From an uncultured Clostridium sp. (GTDB lineage Bacteria; Bacillota; Clostridia; Lachnospirales; Lachnospiraceae), in the NCBI GenBank assembly GCA_900540335.1, contig UQFC01000075.1, positions 1 to 13,417 of the forward strand: DNA of 13,417 bases. The letters run 5' to 3'. This document shows, piece after piece, positions 1 through 7,016 of this stretch. Within the stretch, counting starts at the first letter, position 1, and the number at the start of each line of letters is the position of its first letter. Below the pieces are notes generated by a model that saw only the letters and a program-made list of their open reading frames with translations, did no database searches and had not been told where the DNA came from. The position numbers were made by a program, and so were the translations under genes.

Positions 1-1
1 A

Positions 2-655
2 AGGGTATTTCTTGGGGCAGGATTTTTGGTTCTTGCCCTGGCTGTGGGAGGCGCCGGATTTGGGCTGATTCGCTGGAAGGAAGGCAGCAGGCGGAGAGAG
101 CTGGCCGGACAGGGCGTATCAGCTATGGAAGCCGGCAGCTATGATACAGCGATTGCAGCCTTTGATCAGGCTTTGGAAGGATCCGGAAAACGGATTGGCA
201 ATTTTGAAGAGGATGTATTGTTCAACCGGGCGGAGGCAGAATATAAGCAGGGAGATTATGAAGCGGCTCTTGCTACCTATCAGCTTTTGTTAAAGTCAGA
301 TTCTGATAATGAAATGGCAAAACAGGGCGCTGCTCTTTGTCTGGCAGAAGCAGGAGAATGGGAGCAGGCTCTGGCCTTTGGTGTTCTTCAGAGCCGGATT
401 TACAGCCGGATGGCGGCTTCCCAGATCGAAGCAGGACAGTATGAGGAGGCTTTGCAGACCATTGCCCTGGGAAGAAGTCTTCCGGATCAGTCGGCAGCCA
501 GAAATCTGGATTTTAACGAAGCAGTGATTCGGGAAAAACAGGGGGATTTTGCACAAGCGCTGCAGCTGTTTGAGGCCTATGAGAAGAAATACGGGCCGGA
601 AGAGGCTGTGGAGCGGGAAATTGTCTTTTTAAAGTCCCGTCAGGGCGGTCAGTAA
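2..655 (+). CDS. TPR-repeat protein with N-terminal membrane anchor (5' end outside window)
   Basis: The reading frame is open from base 2, so the true start lies left of the window; the TTG at 26 falls inside the hydrophobic segment and is not a credible start. The visible protein opens with a hydrophobic stretch (LVLALAVGGAGFGLI) followed by Arg/Lys-rich residues, which fits a signal anchor with the rest as a soluble domain. It then shows helix pairs with TPR-like spacing: AGSYDTAIAAFDQALE, then a helix pair with GDYEAALATYQLLL, then GEWEQAL, GQYEEALQ and GDFAQALQLFEAYEKKYG. The G-x-[YFW]-x-x-A-[LI] signature recurs about every 34-40 residues. TPR arrays are protein-interaction scaffolds; the partner cannot be read from sequence. 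The stop is 18 bp before hflX, with no terminator between them, so the two are probably co-transcribed. Family assignment is firm; specific function is unknown. Confidence 0.8.
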   Translation, partial: RVFLGAGFLVLALAVGGAGFGLIRWKEGSRRRELAGQGVSAMEAGSYDTAIAAFDQALEGSGKRIGNFEEDVLFNRAEAEYKQGDYEAALATYQLLLKSDSDNEMAKQGAALCLAEAGEWEQALAFGVLQSRIYSRMAASQIEAGQYEEALQTIALGRSLPDQSAARNLDFNEAVIREKQGDFAQALQLFEAYEKKYGPEEAVEREIVFLKSRQGGQ

Positions 656-673
656 AGCAAATAAGGAGAGAGA

Positions 674-1927
674 ATGGCAGATTTATATGAGATCAAAGAA
701 GCAGAGGAGCGGGTGATCCTGATTGCCGTCAGCGTAAATGAGGAGGATGACACTGCGGCATCCTTAGACGAGCTGGAGGAGCTGGTAAAAACTGCAGGAG
801 CCTTTACGGTGGGAAAAGTGATTCAGAACCGGGAGAGAATTCATCCGGGAACCTATCTGGGAAAAGGCAAGATAGAAGAGGTAAAGGAGCTGCTTTGGGA
901 GCTGAATGCCACAGGCGTTGTCTGTGACGATGAGCTTTCCCCGGCCCAGATGAGAAATCTGGAGGACGCCCTGGATACAAAGGTTATGGATCGAACCATG
1001 GTGATTCTTGATATCTTTGCATCCCGCGCAACGACCAGTGAGGGAAAGATTCAGGTTGAACTGGCGCAGCTGAAATACCGGGCCGCCCGTCTGGTAGGCC
1101 TGCGAAGCTCCCTTTCCCGTCTGGGCGGCGGTATCGGTACAAGAGGACCGGGTGAGAAAAAGCTGGAGATGGACCGCCGTCTGATTCATGAGCGGATCAG
1201 CCAGCTGAAATCCGAGCTGGAAACCGTGAAGCGCCACCGCGATGTGATCCGCAAACAAAGAGAAAAGCAGCATACGCCTGTGGCTGCTATCGTAGGGTAT
1301 ACCAATGCGGGAAAATCAACTCTGTTAAACAGACTTACAGATGCGGGAATTCTGGCAGAGGACAAGCTGTTTGCCACCCTGGACCCGACTACCAGAGGGT
1401 TGGAGCTGGAGAGCGGACAGCAGATTCTTTTGACGGATACGGTCGGTTTTATCCGCAAACTGCCGCATCACCTGATCGAAGCCTTTAAAAGTACCCTGGA
1501 GGAGGCGCGCTACAGTGATATGATTCTTCATGTGGTGGACTGCTCCAATCCCAATATGGATATGCAGATGCATGTGGTTTATGAAACCTTGCGGGAACTG
1601 AAGGTAGAGGATAAAACCGTGATCACGGTATTTAACAAGATTGACAAAAAAACAGACGGGGAATATCCCAGAGATCTTCAGTCAGATTATCAGATTCAGA
1701 TTTCTGCAAAAACGGGAGAAGGATTAGATCAGCTTATAAGTACTTTGGAAAAAGTGCTGAGAAGTCAGAAAATATATCTGGAACGCCTGTTTTCGTACAG
1801 GGAAGCAGGGAAAATTCAGACCATAAGAAAATATGGAGAGCTGATTTCCGAGGAGTATCAGGAAGACGGAATCTTTGTAAAAGCGTATGTTCCCGCAGAA
1901 TTTTTTACAGCAGTCATGGAAAAATAA
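674..1927 (+). CDS. hflX: GTPase HflX
   Basis: HflX is a ribosome-associated TRAFAC-class GTPase that, in characterised bacteria, splits stalled or stress-damaged 70S ribosomes. The 417-residue length is usual for the family. The N-terminal HflX domain carries GTYLGKGKIEEV and the RTMVILDIFASRA stretch. A glycine-rich linker (GGGIGTRGPGEKKLE, around residues 150-165) leads into the G domain: G1 GYTNAGKST at 208-216, the switch I segment FATLDPTTR, G3 DTVGF at 255-259, G4 NKID at 321-324 and G5 SAKTGEGL. All nucleotide-contact motifs are intact. The start is supported by AAGGAG at 663-668, 5 nt before the ATG. It follows the TPR gene by 18 bp. The next gene, nrdD, has its own promoter, so hflX is likely the last gene of its unit; the AT-rich hairpin at 1968-2021 may help end its transcript. 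Confidence 0.96.
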   Translation: MADLYEIKEAEERVILIAVSVNEEDDTAASLDELEELVKTAGAFTVGKVIQNRERIHPGTYLGKGKIEEVKELLWELNATGVVCDDELSPAQMRNLEDALDTKVMDRTMVILDIFASRATTSEGKIQVELAQLKYRAARLVGLRSSLSRLGGGIGTRGPGEKKLEMDRRLIHERISQLKSELETVKRHRDVIRKQREKQHTPVAAIVGYTNAGKSTLLNRLTDAGILAEDKLFATLDPTTRGLELESGQQILLTDTVGFIRKLPHHLIEAFKSTLEEARYSDMILHVVDCSNPNMDMQMHVVYETLRELKVEDKTVITVFNKIDKKTDGEYPRDLQSDYQIQISAKTGEGLDQLISTLEKVLRSQKIYLERLFSYREAGKIQTIRKYGELISEEYQEDGIFVKAYVPAEFFTAVMEK

Positions 1928-1967
1928 GAATCTTTCCAGATAAAACACATTTATTAGAAAATATCAT

Positions 1968-2021
1968 AAAACACAATATCTATGTTTTCTGTTTAACAAG
2001 AAAAACAAGATATTGTGTTTT
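1968..2021. promoter_or_regulatory. Inverted repeat read as a pair of NrdR boxes
   Basis: The outer arms AAAACACAATATCT (1968-1981) and AGATATTGTGTTTT (2008-2021) are perfect 14-base reverse complements. Inside them, TGTTTTCT (1983-1990) pairs with 1999-2007 with one extra A, giving a nearly continuous inverted repeat with an 8-base centre. Each half holds an NrdR-box-like core around ATAT (ACACAATATC at 1971-1980; ACAAGATATTGTGT at 2005-2018). The two ATAT centres are 34 bp apart, about three helical turns, close to the usual tandem NrdR-box spacing. Box 2 overlaps the -35 of the nrdD promoter, as expected for repression. NrdR is the ATP-cone repressor of ribonucleotide reductase genes. An alternative or additional role is an AU-rich terminator for hflX, since T-rich sequence follows the right arm. 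Confidence 0.6.
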
Positions 2022-2041
2022 CTTTTGTAATTTGCTATAAT
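2013..2041 (+). promoter_or_regulatory. nrdD promoter (extended -10)
   Basis: A perfect TATAAT at 2036-2041 is preceded by TGC (2033-2035), an extended -10 element. A weak -35, TTGTGT at 2013-2018, lies 17 bp upstream and sits inside the right NrdR-like box. The expected transcription start is near 2048, leaving a leader of about 50 nt. That leader contains the perfect hairpin AAACCG-AAAA-CGGTTT at 2061-2076. The ribosome binding site AAGGGGG is at 2086-2092, 7 nt before the ATG at 2100. Confidence 0.75.
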
Positions 2042-2060
2042 AATCCCATAGCGCCGTCAG

Positions 2061-2076
2061 AAACCGAAAACGGTTT
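2061..2076 (+). other. Small perfect hairpin in the nrdD 5' leader
   Basis: AAACCG (2061-2066), an AAAA loop, then CGGTTT (2071-2076). It lies between the promoter and the ribosome binding site and ends 9 bases before the AAGGGGG motif. No T-run follows, so it is not an intrinsic terminator. It may stabilise the transcript or be a DNA operator; the sequence does not decide. Confidence 0.4.
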
Positions 2077-2099
2077 GAAGGCAAGAAGGGGGTTTTTAT

Positions 2100-4487
2100 A
2101 TGATCAGTGTGGTAAAACGTGATGGAGAAATTGCAGAATTTTCCCTGAATAAGATAACAGAAGCGATTAAGAAGGCTTTCCGGGCAACGGGAAAGGAGTA
2201 CAACAACGAGATTCTGGAGCTTCTTTCTCTTCGCGTTACCTCTGATTTCCAGAGCAAAATGGATCATGGAAATATTTCCGTAGAACAGATCCAGGACAGT
2301 GTGGAGCATGTACTGGAGCAGACCGGATACACAGAGGTTGCCAAGGCCTATATCCTCTACCGGAAGCAGCGGGAGAAAATCCGCAACATGAAAAATACCA
2401 TTCTGGATTATAAGGATGTAGTAAACAGCTATGTAAAAGTAGAGGACTGGAGAGTAAAGGAGAACTCAACCGTAACCTATTCCGTAGGTGGTCTGATTTT
2501 AAGCAACTCCGGAGCAATTACAGCCAATTACTGGCTGTCAGAGATCTATGATCAGGAGATTGCCCAGGCTCACCGGAATGCAGACATTCATATTCATGAC
2601 CTGTCTATGCTGACCGGCTACTGCGCCGGGTGGTCTTTGAAGCAGCTTTTGCTGGAGGGACTTGGCGGAATTCCTGGAAAGATTACCTCGTCTCCGGCAA
2701 AGCATCTGTCTGTTCTCTGCAACCAGATGGTGAACTTCCTGGGCATTATGCAGAATGAATGGGCTGGAGCACAGGCATTTTCTTCTTTTGACACCTACCT
2801 GGCTCCCTTTGTCAAGGCAGACAATCTGTCCTACCGGGAGGTGAAAAAGTGTATTGAGTCCTTCATTTACGGGGTGAATACTCCCAGCCGCTGGGGAACC
2901 CAGGCGCCGTTTTCCAATATCACTCTGGACTGGACCGTTCCGGATGATATGGCAGAGCTTCCTGCCATTGTAGGCGGCAGAGAGATGGATTTCAAATATA
3001 AAGACTGCAAGCGGGAGATGGATATGGTCAACCGCGCCTTTATTGAAACGATGATAGAGGGAGATGCCAATGGACGGGGATTCCAGTATCCTATTCCTAC
3101 TTATTCTATTACCAGAGATTTTGACTGGTCAGATACAGAAAATAACCGGCTGCTGTTTGAGATGACAGCCAAATACGGCACCCCGTATTTTTCCAATTAC
3201 ATTAACAGTGATATGCAGCCCAGCGATGTGCGCAGCATGTGCTGCCGTCTGAGGCTGGATCTGAGAGAACTGAGGAGAAAAACAGGAGGCTTCTTTGGCT
3301 CCGGAGAGAGTACCGGTTCTGTGGGCGTTGTGACCATCAATATGCCAAGGATTGCCTATCTTGCGAAAAATGAAGAGGATTTTTACGAACGTCTGGATCA
3401 CATGATGGATATTGCGGCACGCTCCCTGAAGGTAAAGAGGGAAGTGATTACCAAACTGTTAAAGGGCGGGCTTTATCCCTATACAAGAAGGTATCTTGGT
3501 TCCTTTGACAGTCATTTTTCCACCATTGGACTGATTGGAATGAATGAGGTGGGGCTCAATGCCGGCTGGCTGGGACGGGATATGACAGATCCGAAGACAC
3601 AGGCCTTCACGAAGGATGTGCTGAATCATATGCGGGATCGTCTGGTGATTTACCAGGAGGAGTACGGGGATTTGTACAATCTGGAAGCGACTCCGGCAGA
3701 GTCTACCACCTATCGTCTGGCCAAGCACGATGTGCAGCGTTATCCGGATATCAGGACGGCAGGCTGCAAGGGTGATACGCCTTATTACACCAACAGTTCT
3801 CATCTGCCTGTGGAATGTACGGCTGATATTTTTGAAGCTCTTGATATCCAGGATGAGCTGCAGACTCTTTATACTTCAGGAACCGTGTTCCATGCTTTTC
3901 TGGGAGAGAAGCTTCCCGACTGGAAGGCAGCGGCCCGTCTGGTGCGGACGATTGCGGAGAATTACAAGCTGCCCTATTACACCATTTCACCAACCTATTC
4001 TATCTGTCAGGAGCATGGATATCTGATTGGGGAACACAAGACCTGTCCTGTCTGCGGCAGAGAGGCTGAGGTGTACAGCAGGATTACAGGATATTACCGC
4101 CCGGTGAAAAACTGGAATGAAGGAAAGACTCAGGAGTATAAGAATCGTACTACTTACGATGTGGCTCATTCTGTTCTGCGGAAGAATTCGGAAGCCTCAC
4201 AACGGGTGAAGGAGGCGGCAGTTCAGGCCGGACAGCAGAGTTTTGAAGACGGCATCAGACAGTCGGTATATCTTTTTACTACAAAAACATGTCCGAACTG
4301 TAAAATGGCAAAAGAATTTTTGCGGGATGTGGACTATCAGACAGTTGATGCAGAAGAGAATCCTGACATTACCATGAAGTTTGGGGTGATGCAGGCACCG
4401 ACTCTGGTTGTGGTGAAGGACGGAAAAATAGAAAAATTTGTAAATGCATCTAATATCCGGAAATTTGCGGAAATGAAAAATTCCTAG
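2100..4487 (+). CDS. nrdD: Anaerobic (class III) ribonucleoside-triphosphate reductase with C-terminal redoxin domain
   Basis: This enzyme reduces ribonucleoside triphosphates to dNTPs under anoxia by a glycyl-radical mechanism. At 795 residues it is longer than the typical roughly 700. An N-terminal ATP-cone covers about residues 3-92. The catalytic barrel holds C175 in GYCAGW and the C381-C382 pair in MCCRL. The zinc region shows C636-x2-H639 and C649-x2-C652, a Cys3His set where many homologues have four Cys. The glycyl-radical site is RITGYY with G664. After about residue 705 comes a thioredoxin/glutaredoxin-like domain: TCPNC with C731 and C734, then the cis-Pro motif APT with P767. A fused redoxin and extra active-site cysteine fit the NrdD subtype reduced by a redoxin rather than formate; that subtype call is inference. 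AAGGGGG precedes the ATG. The activase gene nrdG is not adjacent; the next gene is on the opposite strand. Confidence 0.95.
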   Translation: MISVVKRDGEIAEFSLNKITEAIKKAFRATGKEYNNEILELLSLRVTSDFQSKMDHGNISVEQIQDSVEHVLEQTGYTEVAKAYILYRKQREKIRNMKNTILDYKDVVNSYVKVEDWRVKENSTVTYSVGGLILSNSGAITANYWLSEIYDQEIAQAHRNADIHIHDLSMLTGYCAGWSLKQLLLEGLGGIPGKITSSPAKHLSVLCNQMVNFLGIMQNEWAGAQAFSSFDTYLAPFVKADNLSYREVKKCIESFIYGVNTPSRWGTQAPFSNITLDWTVPDDMAELPAIVGGREMDFKYKDCKREMDMVNRAFIETMIEGDANGRGFQYPIPTYSITRDFDWSDTENNRLLFEMTAKYGTPYFSNYINSDMQPSDVRSMCCRLRLDLRELRRKTGGFFGSGESTGSVGVVTINMPRIAYLAKNEEDFYERLDHMMDIAARSLKVKREVITKLLKGGLYPYTRRYLGSFDSHFSTIGLIGMNEVGLNAGWLGRDMTDPKTQAFTKDVLNHMRDRLVIYQEEYGDLYNLEATPAESTTYRLAKHDVQRYPDIRTAGCKGDTPYYTNSSHLPVECTADIFEALDIQDELQTLYTSGTVFHAFLGEKLPDWKAAARLVRTIAENYKLPYYTISPTYSICQEHGYLIGEHKTCPVCGREAEVYSRITGYYRPVKNWNEGKTQEYKNRTTYDVAHSVLRKNSEASQRVKEAAVQAGQQSFEDGIRQSVYLFTTKTCPNCKMAKEFLRDVDYQTVDAEENPDITMKFGVMQAPTLVVVKDGKIEKFVNASNIRKFAEMKNS

Positions 4488-4530
4488 AACAGATGTAAAA
4501 CACATGGTATGTGGGAAATAGACCATTGTA

Positions 4531-4572
4531 AAACCAGGCCGCAGGCGGAGAAGATCCCCTGCGGCCTGGTTT
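4531..4572. terminator. Bidirectional intrinsic terminator between nrdD and the SIMPL gene
   Basis: The 15-base arms AAACCAGGCCGCAGG (4531-4545) and CCTGCGGCCTGGTTT (4558-4572) are perfect reverse complements around a 12-base loop. On the minus strand the stem is followed by TTTTACA; on the plus strand the run is only TTT before A's. The convergent layout (nrdD from the left, SIMPL gene from the right) fits a shared terminator. Confidence 0.85.
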
Positions 4573-4586
4573 AAAAAGGGCGCCTT

Positions 4587-5372
4587 TTAATCACTCATTC
4601 CGAAATCTACCGTGACAGTGGCTTTGACGCTGAGCTGTCCCGGCATCACAGCCATGTCGGCGGTGGATTCCATTTTAACACCGGCACCGGCTGTCAGTAC
4701 ATCAGAATTGGAATACCGGGCAGCAGGATTGTAGCCCTGCTCCTCAACATGGAGGATACCGGATAAGGTTTTTCCTCCGGCCTGAGCAATGGTTTCTGCC
4801 TTTGTCCGGGCGGAGGCGACTGCCTTTTCCAAAGCCTCCTGATAGGCGGCATCATAATTGCCGGAAAAATAGTCAACTGACTCAATACCATTGACTCCTG
4901 CTTCCACAGACCGGGAAATGACAGCGCCTGCCTGCTCCACAGGAATATCGGAAACTGTAAGGGAGGTGGTCATTTCATAACCGGTGATCTCCCGTTTATC
5001 AGAGTTCCAGTTGTGAATCGGCTGAAGTCCATAGGCTGTGGTTTTAATCGAGGTTTCCTCCACTCCAAGGCTTTTCAGAGTTTCAATGGCCTGATTCAAA
5101 TCCCGGCTGTTGGCTTCCTGACAGGCGGAAGCAGAAGACTCTCTGGTATAAATGGAGTAGGTGATTCGGGCCATATCAGGAACGATCTTAACCTCCTCTG
5201 TGCCGGTAACGGTAATCATATTGGAATTGTCTGCATTCTGGACCTGGATGGTTTCCGGAAAGGGAACTGTTGTCTGTGTTCCGGCGCCGCATCCGGAGAC
5301 AGCCAGGGCAGAACCGAAAACGGCTGCTGTAAGACCCGCTGCAAGGGTCCATTTTTTTTTGTTTGTAATCAT
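4587..5372 (-). CDS. SIMPL-domain (DUF541) lipoprotein
   Basis: The N-terminus MITNKKKW plus a hydrophobic stretch and lipobox VSGC (C28) marks it as a secreted, membrane-tethered lipoprotein. The rest is a SIMPL/DUF541 domain: ITVTGTEEVKIVPDMARI opens it, followed by a helical stretch, ITGYEMTTSLTVS, and ALEKAVASARTKAETIAQAGG near the C-terminus. These are standard for the family, which includes YggE-like periplasmic or surface proteins with poorly defined, often stress-linked roles. The start at 5372 is preferred over an in-frame ATG at 5399: GGGAGG lies just upstream of 5372, and starting there puts the Lys-rich signal sequence at the N-terminus. That gives 261 residues. Its stop sits in a small palindromic AAAAGGCGCCTTTT region next to the shared terminator. 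The specific function is not known. Confidence 0.9.
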   Translation of the reverse strand: MITNKKKWTLAAGLTAAVFGSALAVSGCGAGTQTTVPFPETIQVQNADNSNMITVTGTEEVKIVPDMARITYSIYTRESSASACQEANSRDLNQAIETLKSLGVEETSIKTTAYGLQPIHNWNSDKREITGYEMTTSLTVSDIPVEQAGAVISRSVEAGVNGIESVDYFSGNYDAAYQEALEKAVASARTKAETIAQAGGKTLSGILHVEEQGYNPAARYSNSDVLTAGAGVKMESTADMAVMPGQLSVKATVTVDFGMSD

Positions 5373-5431
5373 CTTATCCTCCCTTCGCCCAATGGGCACT
5401 GAAGCTTTTTTCTTCTGTTTTTTCTATCCTG

Positions 5432-5461
5432 ATCATACCAGAAACCGGGAATCACTGTATT
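5432..5461 (-). promoter_or_regulatory. Possible promoter of the SIMPL lipoprotein gene
   Basis: Reading the minus strand, TGGTATGAT forms an extended -10 (TATGAT at 5437 down to 5432). The matching -35 window near 5456-5461 (AATACA) is weak. It lies about 60 bp upstream of the chosen start. This is plausible from the extended -10 alone. Confidence 0.4.
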
Positions 5462-5533
5462 TCTTTTCCCTTAAAGAAATAGGTAGGTTTTATTACAAAA
5501 GTCAAAATAATTGTTTTCAGTCAGGTACCGGGC

Positions 5534-6823
5534 TCAGCCATACAGTTCTCCAATGCCTGAGACAGCTACATAGATGTGGGATATTTTATACCAGGTGGCA
5601 AAATCGATAACACCTGTCTGGGGAAGGCCGAATACAGACTGAAATTCCCGGACAGCTGCTGCAGTGGCAGGGCCGTAAATTCCGTCCGGAGTGATACGGG
5701 GAATGGCGGTATAAACTGTGGAAATGGCAGCGAGCTGTTCCTGAACCTGCATGACCTTTTGGCCGGAGGAGCCGTAGGTCAGATCATAGCCGGGCCAGGA
5801 GGCAGGAATTCCGGAAATTTCTTCAGCAGTATTGATGTACATATCGTCTCCGTAGAAATGGCGGAGAATACTGATAGGGCTGTAGCCCTGCTCACCAAGA
5901 CTGCAGGAGCCCCACTGGGTCATCCATCCCCGTTCCAGGCACTGCACCTGTTTGCCATCGCAGTACTGGGTCAGAATAGGCTGGCGTACATCAGGACGGG
6001 AAAGATAATTATCAAAGATTTCGTCTACAATAACAGAAATACTTTCATAAATATTTCTTCCGGGGATCCATTTGTGATCAAAGGCAGTAGAAGAGGTAAT
6101 GGTAAAATCATAGCCTCTGTTCCGGTAATGCTCCGTGTAAACCCGGTTCAGGGTAAAGCTCATAATGGCCAGTACATTGGCGGTAATGGAGGACTGGGGC
6201 CAGGTGGCATAGATCTCGCTGGAGGCTACATTTTTGATATAGTCCCGGTAGGGAACATAATAATCAGCAGTGGAGGCATCTGTGGGAACCCCGTCATGAA
6301 CCACAATGGTCTGAGGAACCACAACGCGGCTTAAAACAATTTCTCCCGATTCCCCCACCGGCTGAATCTCCGGTTCTGCGATTTTTGGAGGATACGTTCC
6401 ATAAAGGGTATGATCCGGAATTACAACCGGTTTTACAGCGGCAGGATCCGTTTCCGGTTCCATCCGAACCGGCTGAATGGCAACAGAGTCGGCCAGAATC
6501 TCGGTTCCGTCAATCCGTGCGGTTTTAAATCCGGGAGCTGTGATTTCCAGATTGTATTCTGCATACGGACGGATTCCGGAGTCCGGGTCCAGGCTGAATT
6601 CCACAGGGGGCGCTTCCAGAGAAATTTCCTGAGTCTGTCCGGAGCGATCCGTATCTGCCTGTTCCAGCTGTTTTTGCGGGGCATCCGTCCTGGAAACAGA
6701 GATTTTTGCATTTTGCACAGGGAAGTTGTTTTCGATGTTTACAACATTGACCTGGAGAAAGCCGCGGCCTGCCCGCGCCTCGGCTGCAGCCATGTCTTTT
6801 CTCCAAAAAGAATTTATTTTCAT
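5534..6823 (-). CDS. SpoIID-like domain protein with C-terminal peptidoglycan-binding domain
   Basis: 429 residues in three parts. Residues 20-123 look like a beta-sandwich of the carboxypeptidase-regulatory/Ig type (LQVNVVNIENNFPVQNAKISV, YNLEITAPGFKTARIDG). Residues about 165-335 resemble SpoIID/LytB: YIKNVASSEIYATWP with E203 in the position of the catalytic-glutamate motif (PSEMPxxWP), then an AxxxxxxxLNRVY-type helix, YDFTITSSTAFD and VIVDEIFDNYL. C288 and C295 follow. Residues about 353-412 are a PG_binding_1 domain (GQKVMQVQEQL, PDGIYGPATAAAVREFQ, GLPQTGVIDFATW). No signal peptide is visible. The role is probably cell-wall or spore-envelope related, inferred from domains only. The start is uncertain: ATG at 6823 has GAGG 5 nt upstream, while ATG at 6793 (residue 11) has GGAG 7 nt upstream. 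It lies 161 bp upstream of the SIMPL gene on the same strand. Confidence 0.8.
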   Translation of the reverse strand: MKINSFWRKDMAAAEARAGRGFLQVNVVNIENNFPVQNAKISVSRTDAPQKQLEQADTDRSGQTQEISLEAPPVEFSLDPDSGIRPYAEYNLEITAPGFKTARIDGTEILADSVAIQPVRMEPETDPAAVKPVVIPDHTLYGTYPPKIAEPEIQPVGESGEIVLSRVVVPQTIVVHDGVPTDASTADYYVPYRDYIKNVASSEIYATWPQSSITANVLAIMSFTLNRVYTEHYRNRGYDFTITSSTAFDHKWIPGRNIYESISVIVDEIFDNYLSRPDVRQPILTQYCDGKQVQCLERGWMTQWGSCSLGEQGYSPISILRHFYGDDMYINTAEEISGIPASWPGYDLTYGSSGQKVMQVQEQLAAISTVYTAIPRITPDGIYGPATAAAVREFQSVFGLPQTGVIDFATWYKISHIYVAVSGIGELYG

Positions 6824-6864
6824 AATATCCTCACATCGTTTGTTTCTAAAGTATATCGTAAAAA

Positions 6865-6899
6865 GTTAAGAAAAATGTCTGGTTATATTTTTTCTTAAC
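6865..6899. repeat. Inverted repeat in the divergent intergenic region
   Basis: The 11-base arms GTTAAGAAAAA (6865-6875) and TTTTTCTTAAC (6889-6899) are perfect reverse complements around a 13-base centre. The repeat ends 6 bp before the carA -35 and lies about 40 bp upstream of the SpoIID-like gene. It could be an operator for either gene. No adjacent gene would need a terminator here. Confidence 0.6.
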
Positions 6900-6905
6900 A
6901 ATAGC

Positions 6906-6934
6906 TTGAAAATAGAAATAAAATCATGTATAAT
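6906..6934 (+). promoter_or_regulatory. carAB promoter
   Basis: TTGAAA at 6906-6911, a 17-bp spacer, and a perfect TATAAT at 6929-6934 form a near-consensus housekeeping promoter. The start is expected near 6941, giving a leader of about 75 nt. The leader can form only a modest stem, TTTGGG (6943-6948) with CCCAAA (6964-6969). There is no terminator hairpin, so a PyrR-type attenuator is not evident. The ribosome binding site GGAAAGG is at 7001-7007. Confidence 0.85.
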
Positions 6935-7016
6935 CTTATCAATTTGGGCAGAAATCAGATAACCCCAAAGACGATACATTTACGCAACCTGGAACAGAAA
7001 GGAAAGGTACCCACAT

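Noticed and set aside
5373..5399. Upstream ATG giving a nine-residue longer SIMPL protein
   Set aside because: GGGAGG is placed for the ATG at 5372, and the longer form would put charged residues (MPIGRREDK) before the signal sequence.
5458..5481. Perfect 9-bp inverted repeat TATTTCTTT/AAAGAAATA downstream of the SpoIID-like gene
   Set aside because: The stem is almost all A-T, and on the minus strand no T-run follows, so calling it a terminator is not supported.
5576..6334. A 252-codon plus-strand open frame opposite the SpoIID-like gene
   Set aside because: It is antisense to a gene with clear domains, is Gly/Asn-rich in the manner of a shadow frame, and lacks a ribosome binding site.
6941..7016. 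PyrR-type attenuator in the carA leader
   Set aside because: The leader is only about 75 nt, with one 6-bp stem and no terminator hairpin or T-run; no PyrR-binding-loop motif was recognised.
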